Assembly: GCA_034509925.1 (NCBI GenBank)
Contig: CM067531.1
Span: 5,054,001 to 5,118,000 of the forward strand
Length of the DNA: 64,000 nt
Direction: 5' to 3'
Origin: Hirudinaria manillensis
Lineage: Eukaryota; Annelida; Clitellata; Hirudinida; Hirudinidae
This document shows positions 1 to 11,626 of this stretch, one piece after another; position 1 is the first letter of the stretch; each line of letters begins with the position of its first letter. Both the position numbers and the translations under genes were made by a program. The notes beneath the pieces were generated by a model. It ran no database searches, was not told where the DNA came from, and saw nothing but the letters and a program-made list of their open reading frames with translations.

Positions 1-130
1 ACCGTGGATTTCCAGTCAGGAAATAGGATAGGGTCTGGGTTAGAGTCAGGGTGGGTTAAGGTCTGGTCGGATTAGTGTCTGGGACGGGTTGATTAATAAA
101 GGTCTCCGCTCTGTGAGTTGGCTTAGCCTG
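1..130 (+). repeat. Dispersed repeat family, copy A
   Basis: This stretch shares an ordered set of short matches with two other places in the window (47122-47255 on the same strand and 28571-28640 on the other). The shared elements are TGGATTTCC near the start, GGATAGG or GGTTAGGATAG runs, a GATTAG(T/G)GTCT block, an AAAGRTC block and then CTGTGA. The similarity is diverged, so these look like old copies of one interspersed element. I see no coding capacity. The left end may be cut by the window edge. Confidence 0.55.
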
Positions 131-1401
131 TCACTTCTGTATACTTCATATTTCTGCTCCTTTATTTATTAGATTGTTCAATAAATGTTTGGTTAAACAT
201 ACTTCTTAATACATTGCATCTAACAGCTCGACCCGAGCCAAAATGCAAGCTTTGTCGGGTGCAACTATTAACTTCATTCCATCGAGCCTTAGGGTCATAA
301 TATTATATTAATATCCCAATAACTTCATATTCCAATATCTTAATATCCCAATATTTTAATATCCCATGACATTAGGATAAAAAAAGGCGTTTCTAGAAAA
401 GGACGCTTACCCACCTACAGTTTTCTGACAGTTTCCTCTTTGAGTGACTGAATTTTACAACAATAAGCACACACAAAGGCACATTGTACGTCTGCTTATG
501 TAATATTTGCATCAAATATTCTCCCACACGAGTTCTAAACCTTACGAAACTCCACAACAAATATTCAAAAATTCCTAATACATTCCTTCAATTGATCTTC
601 TGTAACTGTAACCCAACTTTCAACACGTCAATAATGCTTTGCTATTTCACTGACACCCGCATCAACGTATCCCGCAATAAATAAACGAACAAACAAATAA
701 ATAAATATTCTTAACGACTTAACAACTGTAAAACGAGTGTGAGTTTTCCAGATAGCGGGACCGTCAATCCCTTGGAGACCGACTCTTGAACTGATGCAGC
801 ATCAGTGACATGTATTTCTTTTATTCCTGCCATATATTTTTTTGCAGTTTTTATTTGCTTTTCCAGTTCAACGACAACAACAGTAATAAAACAAGACGAC
901 GACGACAACAACAACAACAGGAAGAACAACAACAACAACCGTTTCCTCAATTACATCTTCTCCTCTTTTCTTTGCAGAATCACGAAGCAACTGTAAACGA
1001 TAAAAGCGTCGACTTGACTGGAGTGGATGAAAATGAAGATGAAAACGATGACGTCAATGGTGAAGACGATGACAACGACGATGTCGACGACGAAGATGAT
1101 GACGACGACGACGATGACGGCAATGTAGAGAAGGAGTGTACAACGGAAAAGGAAGGACCACGTGCCAGCTGAGTTTAACACGCCGCTTGTATACAAAACA
1201 AGTTTGTGTACGATCGTACAACCTATCCTCGTACATTCAATCATTCAACTCGATACACGATTCGATACGCAACCAATCATTTTATTTCACACGTTGTAAA
1301 CATTTCACACCATAAACGCTTTATTTATGACCGTGCAGTCAAAACGCGTCGGGACAATGTAAAAACTTGATAGATTATCGGATCGTTGTTGGTATTATTA
1401 G

Positions 1402-1533
1402 TCTCATCTTTCCCGTAATCCATCAAGAAATTTGCTCGAAGAAACAGAAGAAAAGAAACAGATTTTGGACGAGAAAAACAGGCGCCTGGCAAGCGAAGTG
1501 AAGATCCAAAAGAACATCTTCCTCCATGCATAA
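1402..1533 (+). CDS. Possible C-terminal exon of a bZIP (C/EBP-like) factor
   Basis: From a candidate acceptor at 1400-1401 (or 1426-1427) the frame reads a charged amphipathic helix containing LLEETEEKKQILDEKN and ends in KNIFLHA followed by TAA at 1531-1533. Leucine, isoleucine and valine recur roughly every seven residues. The ending recalls the C/EBP-gamma type zipper, which ends near LKDLFLEHA. I could not find the DNA-binding basic region (N..A...SR) in the upstream 1.4 kb. A second plus frame and a 159-codon minus frame (1325-1804) are open over the same bases. The reading is therefore tentative: it may be one exon of a bZIP or other coiled-coil gene, or chance. Confidence 0.2.
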   Translation, partial: SHLSRNPSRNLLEETEEKKQILDEKNRRLASEVKIQKNIFLHA

Positions 1534-2427
1534 GCACGCGTCTCCGCGAAGATCCTTCAATTTTTCCGAGTAAACTTTTCGGGCTCCTCTCTCCGGGAGC
1601 ATTTTTTGAAAGGACGTCTTTTGAAAGGACATGTTTTAAGTTGCCATTCGATGAATTGTGTTCCAGCTCGACTCCGACTCGGATTTCCGACGACTGAGGC
1701 ATGTCTTGCACTTGCAAGCAACAAAGTGAGTTGTTTTTCTGCTCAATAATAGCCGGAGAAATATATCTTTTGCGCGCAAAGCATCGTCCTAGTCTCGTTA
1801 ACATTGCTATTGAATGAACGGATGAGTGAATGAATTTGAATTAAATGAATTAACCGATTTTCGATTGCAAATAGACACCCTTTTCATTCAGATCAGGATG
1901 TTGGGTTGCACAGGACATCGTGTCTTGTGAATGTCGTAGGATACCTTGTTATGTTCACTGATTCATAAGTATTGTGGTAACTGAAGTGACGATAGTGACT
2001 TCAATGTACCAGTCATGACTTGTGACTATACTTGTTACTAGTAATTATAAACATAAGTTTTTAAAAGGAAATAATATTGTACGTTTGATGACTAACACTT
2101 CTGGAATACATGTATAAGCAAAGACAACTGTGCTAACGAATCATGAATCACTGTAACGGTAAGCAGCAACACACGTAAACTTCATTGATTGTATTGGAAT
2201 AAATTATTATAATACTAAACAAACTTCATTGGCCATTCATTCATCTCATATTAATATATAATGAGATCCGTTATGAATATGTATGTTCAATGTATTTTAA
2301 TTACGTATTTATTATGTCCGCCGTTGTTTATTTAAGTAGGATACGAGTTCATGAAAGAATTTCTATTTTTGAAATTAAAAATAAAAATTTAATGTCAACG
2401 TCTTCCTCTATGTCTTTCTGCGCTGTC

Positions 2428-2579
2428 ATCATCATCACCATCATCATCACCATCATCATCACCATCATCAACATCATTATCACCATCCCCAACACTACCT
2501 CCACCACCAAACCACCATCCTCCTTCTCCTCCTCATCCTCCTCGTCACCATCATCATCATTATCTTCATCATCATCACC

Positions 2580-2611
<32 letters not shown>

Positions 2612-2700
2612 CACCATCATCATCATCATCGTCATCACCATCACCGTCATCATCGTCGTCATCGTCATCACCATCGTCAACGTCGTTGTCGTGCTCATCC
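2428..2700 (+). repeat. (ATC/TCC)n trinucleotide array
   Basis: A long impure array of CAT/ATC and TCC triplets, broken by CGT. It gives open frames of poly-Ser or poly-Thr on the plus strand and poly-Met on the minus strand, which are not genes. Confidence 0.9.
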
Positions 2701-3154
2701 TATCAACATTATCTTGCCTAATCCAGCCACCACACCATAGCAGGGCCAGCTTTGAAATGATTCTCCTTCAGTGCACCTTGCTGCTTGGTATGCAATGAAG
2801 ATATTCACAGGTGCATAATGGTGACGACGTCGATCGAAATAATTAATTAAATAATTAAAACGTATAATAAGACATATAAATAAATTAAATAATAAATAAA
2901 TAAACAAACAGACGATAAACAACAATAATAACGAATAATGATAATAATAATTCGGTTATAAATAATTTACCACGTCTGGAAATGGATGGGAGTTTGTTTG
3001 AAAATGGAGCAGGAAAACAGCGGGGAGTCCATCGACGCCTCCCTTCATCACCGATGAACGATTTCCTGCAAAAAACTTTCTTTCCTCGCGAAATCGCAAA
3101 AAAAAAATATCCGTTCTTTGTTTACAAACAAAAAGCAAACAAAACAATCCCCGA

Positions 3155-3249
3155 TGATGACTACGACGATGAGGATGTTGACGACGATGATAATGGTGAT
3201 GGTGGTGATTATGATGATGATGGTGATGATGATGATGATGATGATGATT
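3155..3249 (+). repeat. (GAT)n trinucleotide array
   Basis: An impure GAT/GAC array reading poly-Asp on plus and poly-His on minus. It sits inside a 133-codon plus frame (2982-3383) that has no recognisable domain outside the array, so I do not call a gene. Confidence 0.85.
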
Positions 3250-3382
3250 CTCCTTCGTCGTCATCGCCTCCTCCACGTTGTCGCGAAGCAAAACATGTTG
3301 TCTTCCTTTCCATCGTTTTGATTATTTCTGATATTTTCCTGCGAATATTCCCCGAAAATAATTTACAAAGGGTTATAAAATA

Positions 3383-3455
3383 GTAACGTAACATAACATA
3401 ACGTAACGTAACGTAACGTAACATAACATAACATAACATAACATAACATAATATA
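3383..3455 (+). repeat. (TAACR)n pentanucleotide array
   Basis: About fourteen tandem copies of TAACG or TAACA. The two variants occur in blocks (GTAAC copies grouped, then ATAAC copies), the pattern expected from local expansion of each variant. Confidence 0.9.
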
Positions 3456-4417
3456 ATACAATAATACGATTATTGTTGTCAGTACCTAGCAATAGGATAG
3501 TTATCTTTAAACTCTATGACTTATTGATTCAACTCAATTTATGTCTAAAGCAAATAATAATAATGATGATGATTGTCATTAATATGTTTATCAATATAAT
3601 TAATATTTATTAATATTATTTTGCGTTCCCATGGAAACAGCCTCTACTTTTAAAATATAAAATAAAAAAAATTTTTTCTGAATTAATTTTTGAAATTCAA
3701 ATTTACGAGGACATTTGCCTGCAATGGTTCGATTGTGAAATTATTCTTTAATGTTCGTCGACTGACGTTCAAGAAGTTTACGACGGCGATTATGATGATG
3801 ATCGTGTTGGTTATGATCACAAAGATGATAAGAATGACAAATTGGTGATTATTTATGATGATAACAATAATAATAATAATAATAATAATATTACTATGTT
3901 TAAAATTATTACTATGTATAAATAATTTTTTTTCCATCCATCACGATGAATTTCTTTCCTTTGCAAAATAATTCATTAAATATCCAAGCCTGTTTCTATC
4001 AAAAACAACGTCTTTGTTCAGAAATCATTGGAATTAACGATATTTTCATCAAAACAAATCTCTGAATTGATAACATTTTCTTGATAAAATATTTAAATTG
4101 ATATTATTTTGATAAAATTGATGATATTTTTTATTTTTATCAAAAATATTTTTTAATGCTTAAATAAATCATTAAAATAATTAATAATAAAACATTTCAA
4201 TCAAATTCTTCATGAAACAACTGAAAACGTTAAAGGCAGAATTGTAAAGCGCAATATATTATTAAATATTAATTAAATATTAATTAAATATATTATAAAT
4301 ATTGCAAAAATATAGATGTTGCTTCCTGCTGATTCTATTTTTAATTCCTTCTTTCAATTAAATTCTTGTCATAAAAATATGGCCAACGTTTGTTGCTTTA
4401 ATGATTTGCATATTCTA

Positions 4418-4450
4418 ATAATAATAATAATAATAATAATTATTATTATT
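4418..4450. repeat. (ATA)n/(TAT)n inverted trinucleotide array
   Basis: An ATA array runs directly into a TAT array, giving a perfect inverted repeat able to form an AT hairpin. It lies 180 bp upstream of the start codon of the PH-domain gene. Confidence 0.8.
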
Positions 4451-4627
4451 TCTAATTTTTATTTCTAATCAGCTGATTGTTTACATTAATATTCATGAGC
4501 ATCCAAATTCAAGTTATGAATGGCAACATTTGGAAATTAAAGTTTTTAAATTAATTAATTTAAATTCACGATTTTAAATTAAATGAAAGCAAATTATTGT
4601 AATTTTGTTATTAAAAGATTTTAAATC

Positions 4628-5624
4628 ATGGAACGTCGACAATTAAATGTTACAGAAGGACTTCAAATAGTCAAAGCTGGTTTCCTCAGGAAGTACAAAA
4701 GTGCGTACAAAAGGATTAAAAGTGAAACTAATTAGAAGTTGATATATAATATAATATAATATAATATAATATAATATAATATAATATAATATAATATAAT
4801 ATAATATAATATAATATAATATAATATAATATAATATAATATAATATAATATAATATAATATAATATAATATAATATAATATAATATATAATGTAATGTA
4901 AAATATAATATAATATAATATAATATATAATATAATATAATATAATATAATATAATATAATATAATATAATATAATATAATATAATATAATATAATATAA
5001 TATAATATAATATAATATAATATAATATAATATAATATAATATAATATAATATAATATAATATAATATAATATAATATAATATATAAACAATAGACTTAT
5101 CTAAAACGTGTTTCATTTCAAAGGAGGTTTCTTATCGAAGGGATTCAAAGTTGTTTACGTTGAACTGACAAAAGATTGTTACCTCTTGTGGTATAGGGAC
5201 CAGTCGAGTTACAAGAGGGATGGATGCGTACAGCTGAAGGTTCATTCAATTACAAATTACAATTACAAATATTTTGCCTTGATTAGATAACTAGATTTTA
5301 ATTAAAGTAAATTATTACATAAATCACGATATTATTATATAGTTGAATAACGTCTATCCACACATCCATCCCATCCAGTCATAGCCGTGCATGCTATCGA
5401 CCATGTTCATTCATTCGTTCGTTCGTCCCTTCGTTCGTTCGTTCGTTCGTTCATTCCTTCATTCGTTCGTTCGTTCGTTCGTTCGTTCGTTCGTTCGTTC
5501 CTTTATTCATTTTTTACGTGCAATCGCTTCTTCTGAAATATTAAGTAATCAGAATATTAATTAACAGGAATTAAGTAATTAATGAATAATAATAATAATA
5601 ATAATAATATTAATAATAATAATA

Positions 5625-5690
<66 letters not shown>

Positions 5691-8600
5691 GTAATAATAA
5701 TAATAAAATAATAATAACAATAATAAACAGGACGTATGCGATTACCTGGCAGTGGGTCCTTACACGAGAAGCATCCCTGGCAGACCGTGCCTACCCAGGA
5801 GTTTCTCTGAGAGGCACCTCATTGCTGTCCCTTCTTCACCTTCGAGAGACTCGCACGTTTATTGGTTCATATGCTGCAACGACCTTGACCTCAAGTGAGG
5901 TCACGCTCCTTGTTTACGTTACTATTTGCTATTTATAGTTGAGTAATTCTTTCTTAGTTGTCGATGCCGCTTCTGTTGTTGTTGTTGTTTGTTGATGTTG
6001 TTGTTGTTGTCTTGTAGACATGGCTTATTGTTGAACGTATAAATATGTCAATTGGTTTTGTAAATATTCTATTTAAATATTCAGCGATTTAAATATAATT
6101 ATTTAAAAATTAAGTCAGTAAACAAAATGAACTCATATTTTATGTAAAATCCAAACAATAAAAATTAATTATTTTTCTTTTCAAGTAACTGGATGACTTG
6201 CATCAGCCACGTTGTAAGTCTTGGAATATAATTTTATTCTTAATATAATGCTATACCGCACCCTAACGTTTGCTGTGATAGATTGCTGTGTGCTGATTGA
6301 AACGTACTTGATTGATTGAAACGAGAGTGATTGAAGCGAAGTAGAGTGATAGGTACGTGATTGAAACGTGCGTGATGCATTACCTTACAACAACTCAGCT
6401 TCCACCTCCAAGCAACAAATTCCCCGAGGGAAGGGATTTCCTAAAAGATCCTCCGCCTCCATATTCGAGTCAAGGTCAATTTTTCGCTCAGTTTTTACCT
6501 TTATACATATTTTATTAATTATTATTTTAATCATTTTAATAAAATTATTAATAGTTATTATTAATAAATTGTTAATTATAGATTGTATAATGATTCAAAT
6601 GGTTTTTTTTTAAATCTGGAATGTCCGTCGGTGAATTATTACGTAACCCTAGGAAATCGTGAGGTCATCCTTCGTAGGAGTTTTTGAATGTAATTGTATG
6701 TAATTGTATGATATTATGTATCACATTGTATGATATTATTTGTCACATTGCATGATATTATGTATCACATTGTATGATATTATGTATCACATTGTATGAT
6801 ATTATGTACCACAATGTATGATATTATTTGTCACATTGTATGATATTATGTATCACATTGTATGATATTATTATTAATATCATGCTATGAATCATATTAT
6901 ACCATGTTTATGTATTATGAATTTTATTATATTATTTTATATTAATTTATAATGAATTTTATTATAAGACACGACTAACATCGGCACGAACCAACCTTTG
7001 GACTTGGAAGTTTTCATCTTCAAATCTTTTTTTTAAAAACTGGGAGCGAATGAAATGAATGTGCTAAATATATGTTAAATATATGCTAAATATATGCTAA
7101 ATATATATTAAATATATGCTAAATATATGTTAAATATATGTTAAATATATGCTAAATATATGTTAAATACATGTTAAATATATGCTAAATATATGATTTG
7201 ATTTGATTTTGATTTATTGTTTTCTTGGTATCAGCAATATGTTATTATTATGTTAAATATAATGGATATTAATTTCACAATTTGCATCTAAATTGATTAT
7301 TGTTAAAATGTGTCATTCGAAATGAAAGTCCCGTGGTAAAACCCAATTACGTTAAGAATAATAAGAATTTATTGGGATATTAACGCGCCGTCACGTGACT
7401 CGGCAAGTGACGTCATAACACGTATGATGAACACACGTACATCTCATCGGCAGAAATTACTTTTTGAGTGGAGGCCATCAAAAAGTACATAAAATGAATA
7501 GATTTCCGCTTTTCAGAGGATCCATAAAACGATGGAACATCATCGTCGACTTCATCATCGTCGTCGTCCTCATCTTCATCGTCATCATCAATCATCATCA
7601 TAATCGGCGCTATCATAGGTGTTATCATCGCTGCTTTATTTGTATTGTGCTCTCAAATTATTAGTCGGCTTTTACGCTTGAATTTCCATGTCATGCTCCG
7701 TGTCACATTCCCTGTTCCAGGATCAACAATCGAAGTGGATAACTTGGAGGGAGGCATTCGGTCAGGGAGCGACTCACACAAAAGTAGGCAGTTTTTGTAC
7801 ATCCCATAAAAGTCATAAAATGCAATACAAATAAAATATTTTTCGTACTATAATCGTATGTAAATACTCATAGTACACATCCTAACTAAATACACACAGT
7901 ACAAATCCTACCTAAATACACAAAGTACACATCATAAGTAAATGCATAGGTTACACCAATGGCAATAATATTATCCAGTTAAATGAAAACTAGGAAATAT
8001 TTTTTGCTCAAAAATGAAACTCTGTCTCGGAAAATCTGTTTCGTTGATTCAGTTGTTCGTTAGAATTTCAAAGTTTGAGGACGGCGTCTCATTCCACTCA
8101 AGAAATAATGTTTTATTAAAAATTTAAAAAAAAAATAAATAAATGAAATCATAAAATTCCATGCATGTTTGGGTTTTGTAAAGTCCTTACCATTTCATTC
8201 ACAAGTCGGACTAATCTATCCTCATCATCATCGTCGTCGTCATCGTCATCTTGTAAAAGTTTGTTAGTCATCCTTATTATAGATAGGCTAGGTTAAATAT
8301 GTCATTAAGGGAAATTTAAAAAAAAAACACAGCTAAGTGTTCCGGAGATGTCGTCAGATGTCGTGTTTGAAGGATTCAGAAACCTATGGAGATGGTGATT
8401 GGTTTTCATGATGTGAAACAAAAACTGATACAAAAACTGAATCATTTTCAGAAAATCATTCTTCTTTGCGAAGCTTCTTTACTTGTGAATGTTTTTAATG
8501 AAGAATCTTCAACATGAGCTCAATTTGGATCCAATCGAACGAATCCTCGGTATGAATTCGGGGAAGTTCAGTAATAATAATAACGCTAAAACATGCTTTT

Positions 8601-11600
8601 CTTGGCAGAAGTTCACGAAAAGTTATGAGATATGAACTGGAATTTTGTCATTTTTCTGACGATCGAAAGAAATAATAATTTGGGCTCCAAATATTAATAA
8701 TGTTAGGAAGGTTTCGCGTTCACTTTAGAGGTCTTGAAGAATCCATGAAGTAGACATTTCTGGGGTGATTTTCGAAGAATAAATTAATAATGTTTCAAAA
8801 TCTCTGCCTGTGAACATGTACGACCATTTCTAGGCACTAAAGTTATTTTCCAACGATGTAAAGTTCCCTTCCGCGATTCTAAATCCAAAACACGTTTTCG
8901 AAGTGTCCTTATAGTGTCCTGCTTGATTTCTAGACTTACATGGGATTGAAAACGTTCCAGGACTGTGCTTACACACAAAAAAAAAAATAGGCTTTCTCAT
9001 AATCTTTATGCTATTGCAGTACAGTGGTTCCTAAATAATAGACGAAACATATTTAAGGACTCTTACAAATATTTTCCAACATCAGCTGGCATCGAGCGAA
9101 TGCATGGCGTTCATCTGATAAAGAAATGAAAAATCACGTGATGTTTCCAAAGTTCCCGCCACTCGCCTCCTACACATAATCCCAGCCCCACCACGTCATC
9201 GCCTTCAGACCAGACCAGCGTACACTCCAGCAAGCTAATGGATCTCATCCGTGCTCCTTCCATCACTCCCTCATCTCCGGTTTGCCATAGCAAGCCATAA
9301 TTCCAGAGAATTTAAAACTACGACGGCAAATGGTACCACATTTCCGCGGTCGAATGAAGACGAATGACGTTGGATTCAATTCTAAAGTCACGTCGTCACA
9401 AAGTCACATCGTCGCAAGGTCACATCGTCACAAAGTCACCAACTTCGTGCAATCATCATCGTCGTCATCATCATCACCAGCAGCAAAACTTACTTTCTTA
9501 TTTCATTTGCCTCTCACTTTTTTTTAAATTATTTTTTTAAAAATTAATTCAATGAATTGCATTCCCCTGGCGAAACAACCAATGAAAATGAATTTCAAAT
9601 ATTTACCAACTGGAGATGTTGACTGAACATGTGTCCAACTACAACCAATTGGATGAAATTAATTTAAATGTGAATGTAAATTACGTTTAATCAACGAATA
9701 ATGTTCCGACGATAATAATAATAATAATAACAATAATAATAATAATAATAATAATAAAAGTATTATTTAATAATAATAACATAATGACCTTGTGAGTCTC
9801 TGTTGAGGGAGATTCAGAATTTTTAATTTTTCTCCTAAATCCACTTTAAGCTCTCATTTCACGGATACTTTCTCCTTCAGCCATTTTTAATTTTTATTTT
9901 CTAAATATTTTCCAAGTTTTATTTTAAAATCCATTCAAAGCGATTGAAAATATCGGCACAACTCACCAAGCAGTAACCGAGAATTATGAAAATTCACATA
10001 CATAGACACGATATGTACATGGATGAATTATGTCCGCATTTTTTCAAGTCTTAGAAGGGATGCGATGATCATAATTGTCTGCTGAGATAATCAATATGAT
10101 TATAAACGTATTATTATCTCCTGGGAATTATAATCAAGACATGGTTTTGCCTGATTGTGTCATTGAAGGCCTGCTTACTTTTGAAAACCTGTAATTCTGC
10201 AATTCTGCATTAACTGCATTGAGGAAAATCCTCCACAGATCCTTTCAGTACGACCTTCGGATCTCTGCTGCAATTAAGCTTTCCTTAAGCCATGCCATTG
10301 ATAATGGCACGCTGCAGGAAAAACAATGTTAAACTTTACATCGTCTGAAAAAATCTACTGATCTTCATATGTCTCCACAATTGTTCCAGGCAGTGCCGAA
10401 AAGCTGTCTTTGTCCTTTCTTGAGCGATATGATCTCAAGACTTTACTAATTCAATGTTAGGCTATTTCTCATCTATCCTAACATAGTTGATTAACTATAA
10501 TTTCAATGAAGTCCAAATTTCTTCTGCTGAATTTGTTATATGCTTAAAGAAATATTTGAAGATTCGAGTTGAGGTTTTGTCAATCCTTCTCTGAGGCTCT
10601 CCAACAACACAAGGCCCCCAGGATTTGTCCTGCCTTTTTTTTTCTGAATTTCTCAGAAAATGTCTCAAGAGAGGTGTATTTGACTAATTGGAAATGCCGC
10701 AAATTTAATAATTGTCCTCAAAGAAAGTCCAAAACATGGCTTCTTTCTTGTTCATCTCGTTTAGTCATTTTGCCATCTTCTTCATGTCGCTCAATTTTGT
10801 GACTTAATTTTATATATTTAGTGAAATATCTAATGAAATATTGGACGCTTTCTCCGTGAGACTTTAATAAATAATTAATTATTTAAGTATACGAAACTGC
10901 TCTTAAAGATGATATGATAGATTTCCCGCCAAACCCTATAACAAATTCATGTTTAAACTTATTTTAATATTTGACACTTTGTTTCTAATTATTTAACCAA
11001 AATATGAGTTATAAAGTTTATATCCAGGAAAGTTATGCAAAAGAAGTGTGGCACTATTAAAAATAGGCCTACCACCGTATTGGTTAACTCTTGTTCATGT
11101 TAATAACAATTAAAGCCGCCAATACCATGACGATGTCATGACATCGTATCACCATTGCCATCATATAATAATCTTTGATCTTGAAATTTATGTCAAATGG
11201 CCTTACGTTAACTTTTATTCATTAATTTGTCATTAAAGGTAATTAATTTACTTCAAAGATGGATTAGGCAAGCAGGTCACCACCGTGCAACCCGTCAACT
11301 TGCTACCCGAGTGTGCCTGGGGTTGGACGTGGGGATGGGGAGGAGCCTGGGGCTGTCCAGGGTGGAACTACTTCCCGTTCTCGCCCTCAGAAGGATCCCA
11401 GACGGCAGCCCAGTCGTCTTCCTACTTCCAGGAAACGAATGCAGACCTAGTCAAGAACGGTGACTTAAGCGCCAACCATCAGGACTGCCAGTTGACCGAG
11501 CAGACGATCGACCAAGTGGAATACGACACTCCGGACTTGGATCCCTGCTGTGACTCTTTCTGCGACCCTTCGTTCGACGTGGCTTTCGACGTCGGAGCCA

Positions 11601-11626
11601 CTTTCGACTTCAGTCTCGGTTTCTGA
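4628..11626 (+). CDS. PH-domain protein with PPPPY tail, evectin (PLEKHB)-like
   Basis: Seven exons join in phase: 4628-4700, 5124-5239, 5731-5894, 6186-6213, 6399-6474, 7721-7783, 11268-11626, giving 292 residues. ATG 4628 has an in-frame TAA two codons upstream. Residues 1 to about 130 form a PH domain: KAGFLRKYKR (strand 1), YVELTKDCYLLWYRDQ (strands 2-3), HLIAVPSS and YWFICCNDLDLNNW, ending with the conserved helix Trp. PH domains bind phosphoinositides or proteins at membranes. A proline-rich tail with PPPPYSSQ follows (PPxY, a WW-domain ligand), then a Trp/Gly-rich stretch (WGWTWGWGGAWG) and an acidic end. PH then PPPY then a Gly/aromatic segment recalls evectins, but the evectin hydrophobic tail anchor is missing. 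Donors are GT and acceptors AG throughout; the exon 3 acceptor lacks a pyrimidine tract because it abuts an AAT array, and the exon 2 donor (GTTCAT) is weak. The gene converges on alpha-actinin. Confidence 0.62.
4743..5086 (+). repeat. (TATAA)n pentanucleotide satellite
   Basis: About 340 bp of nearly perfect ATAAT/TATAA tandem repeat, interrupted once near 4885-4920 by TGTAATGTAAAATA. Because the unit is five bases, it stays open for over 100 codons in two minus frames (poly YYIIL), which are artefacts. It fills most of intron 1 of the PH-domain gene (4701-5123). Confidence 0.97.
5406..5502 (+). repeat. (TTCG)n tetranucleotide array
   Basis: Tandem TTCG with occasional TTCA and TTCC units, inside intron 2 of the PH-domain gene. 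It is the only CpG-rich simple repeat in this AT-rich stretch. Confidence 0.95.
5583..5728 (+). repeat. (AAT)n trinucleotide array
   Basis: About 130 bp of AAT repeat (poly-Asn when translated) with a few AGT and AAC variants. It runs up to the AAACAG acceptor of exon 3 of the PH-domain gene, leaving that splice site without a pyrimidine tract. Confidence 0.95.
6703..6872 (+). repeat. 22-bp minisatellite, about 7.7 units
   Basis: Head-to-tail copies of a 22-base unit (core TGTATGATATTATGTATCAC) begin exactly every 22 bases at 6703, 6725, 6747, 6769, 6791, 6813, 6835 and 6857. Units 2 and 6 carry the same variant (TTTGTCAC instead of TGTATCAC), which suggests a block of several units was duplicated. 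It lies in intron 5 of the PH-domain gene. Confidence 0.93.
7063..7194 (+). repeat. 11-bp minisatellite, 12 units
   Basis: Twelve consecutive 11-base units of the form G(C/T)TAAATATAT occupy 7063-7194 without an indel. Base 2 alternates between C and T; one unit begins with A and one has TACAT. It lies in the same intron as the 22-bp array, 190 bp away. Confidence 0.93.
9708..9758 (+). repeat. (AAT)n trinucleotide array
   Basis: A short ATA/AAT array in intron 6 of the PH-domain gene. The rest of this 3.5-kb intron (7784-11267) shows only short chance ORFs and no recognisable element. Confidence 0.85.

Larger units (their letters stand above)
131..4627. other. Repeat-rich flank without a confident gene
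   Basis: This stretch is AT-rich, with several trinucleotide and pentanucleotide arrays listed separately. Two places look less random. At 979-1172 a good acceptor (TTTCTTTGCAG) precedes an open frame rich in Asp and Glu, but the acidic part is a GAT/GAC array, so it may be repeat rather than gene. At about 1400-1720 base composition is less AT-rich and several frames are open on both strands; one resembles the end of a leucine zipper. Most other open frames here are translations of CAT, GAT or CTT arrays. I see no complete gene. Confidence 0.5.

Noticed and set aside
711-1172. Plus and minus ORFs with poly-Gln, poly-Asp or a leucine-rich signal-like start
   Set aside because: The Gln, Asp and Leu runs come from CAA, GAC and CTT/GTT triplet arrays; no clean exon boundary on the minus strand.
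2290-2721. 143-codon plus ORF rich in Ser
   Set aside because: Most of it is the ATC/TCC array; the non-repeat part has no recognisable feature.
2956-3383. Overlapping 111- and 133-codon ORFs with poly-His and poly-Asp
   Set aside because: The same GAT array read on both strands; neither flank resembles a known protein.
4643-5116. 157- and 119-codon minus-strand ORFs of repeated YYIIL
   Set aside because: They are translations of the TATAA satellite; a five-base unit without a stop stays open indefinitely in these frames.
7464-7664. Membrane-like frame with a poly-Ser stalk and IIIIIGAIIGVIIAALF
   Set aside because: The hydrophobic run is partly an ATC array, the frame has no ATG and no acceptor after the upstream stop, and the neighbouring exon at 7721 fits the PH gene without it.
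9111-9293. 60-codon minus ORF in a less AT-rich patch
   Set aside because: No recognisable motif or splice context; lies in an intron of the PH gene.
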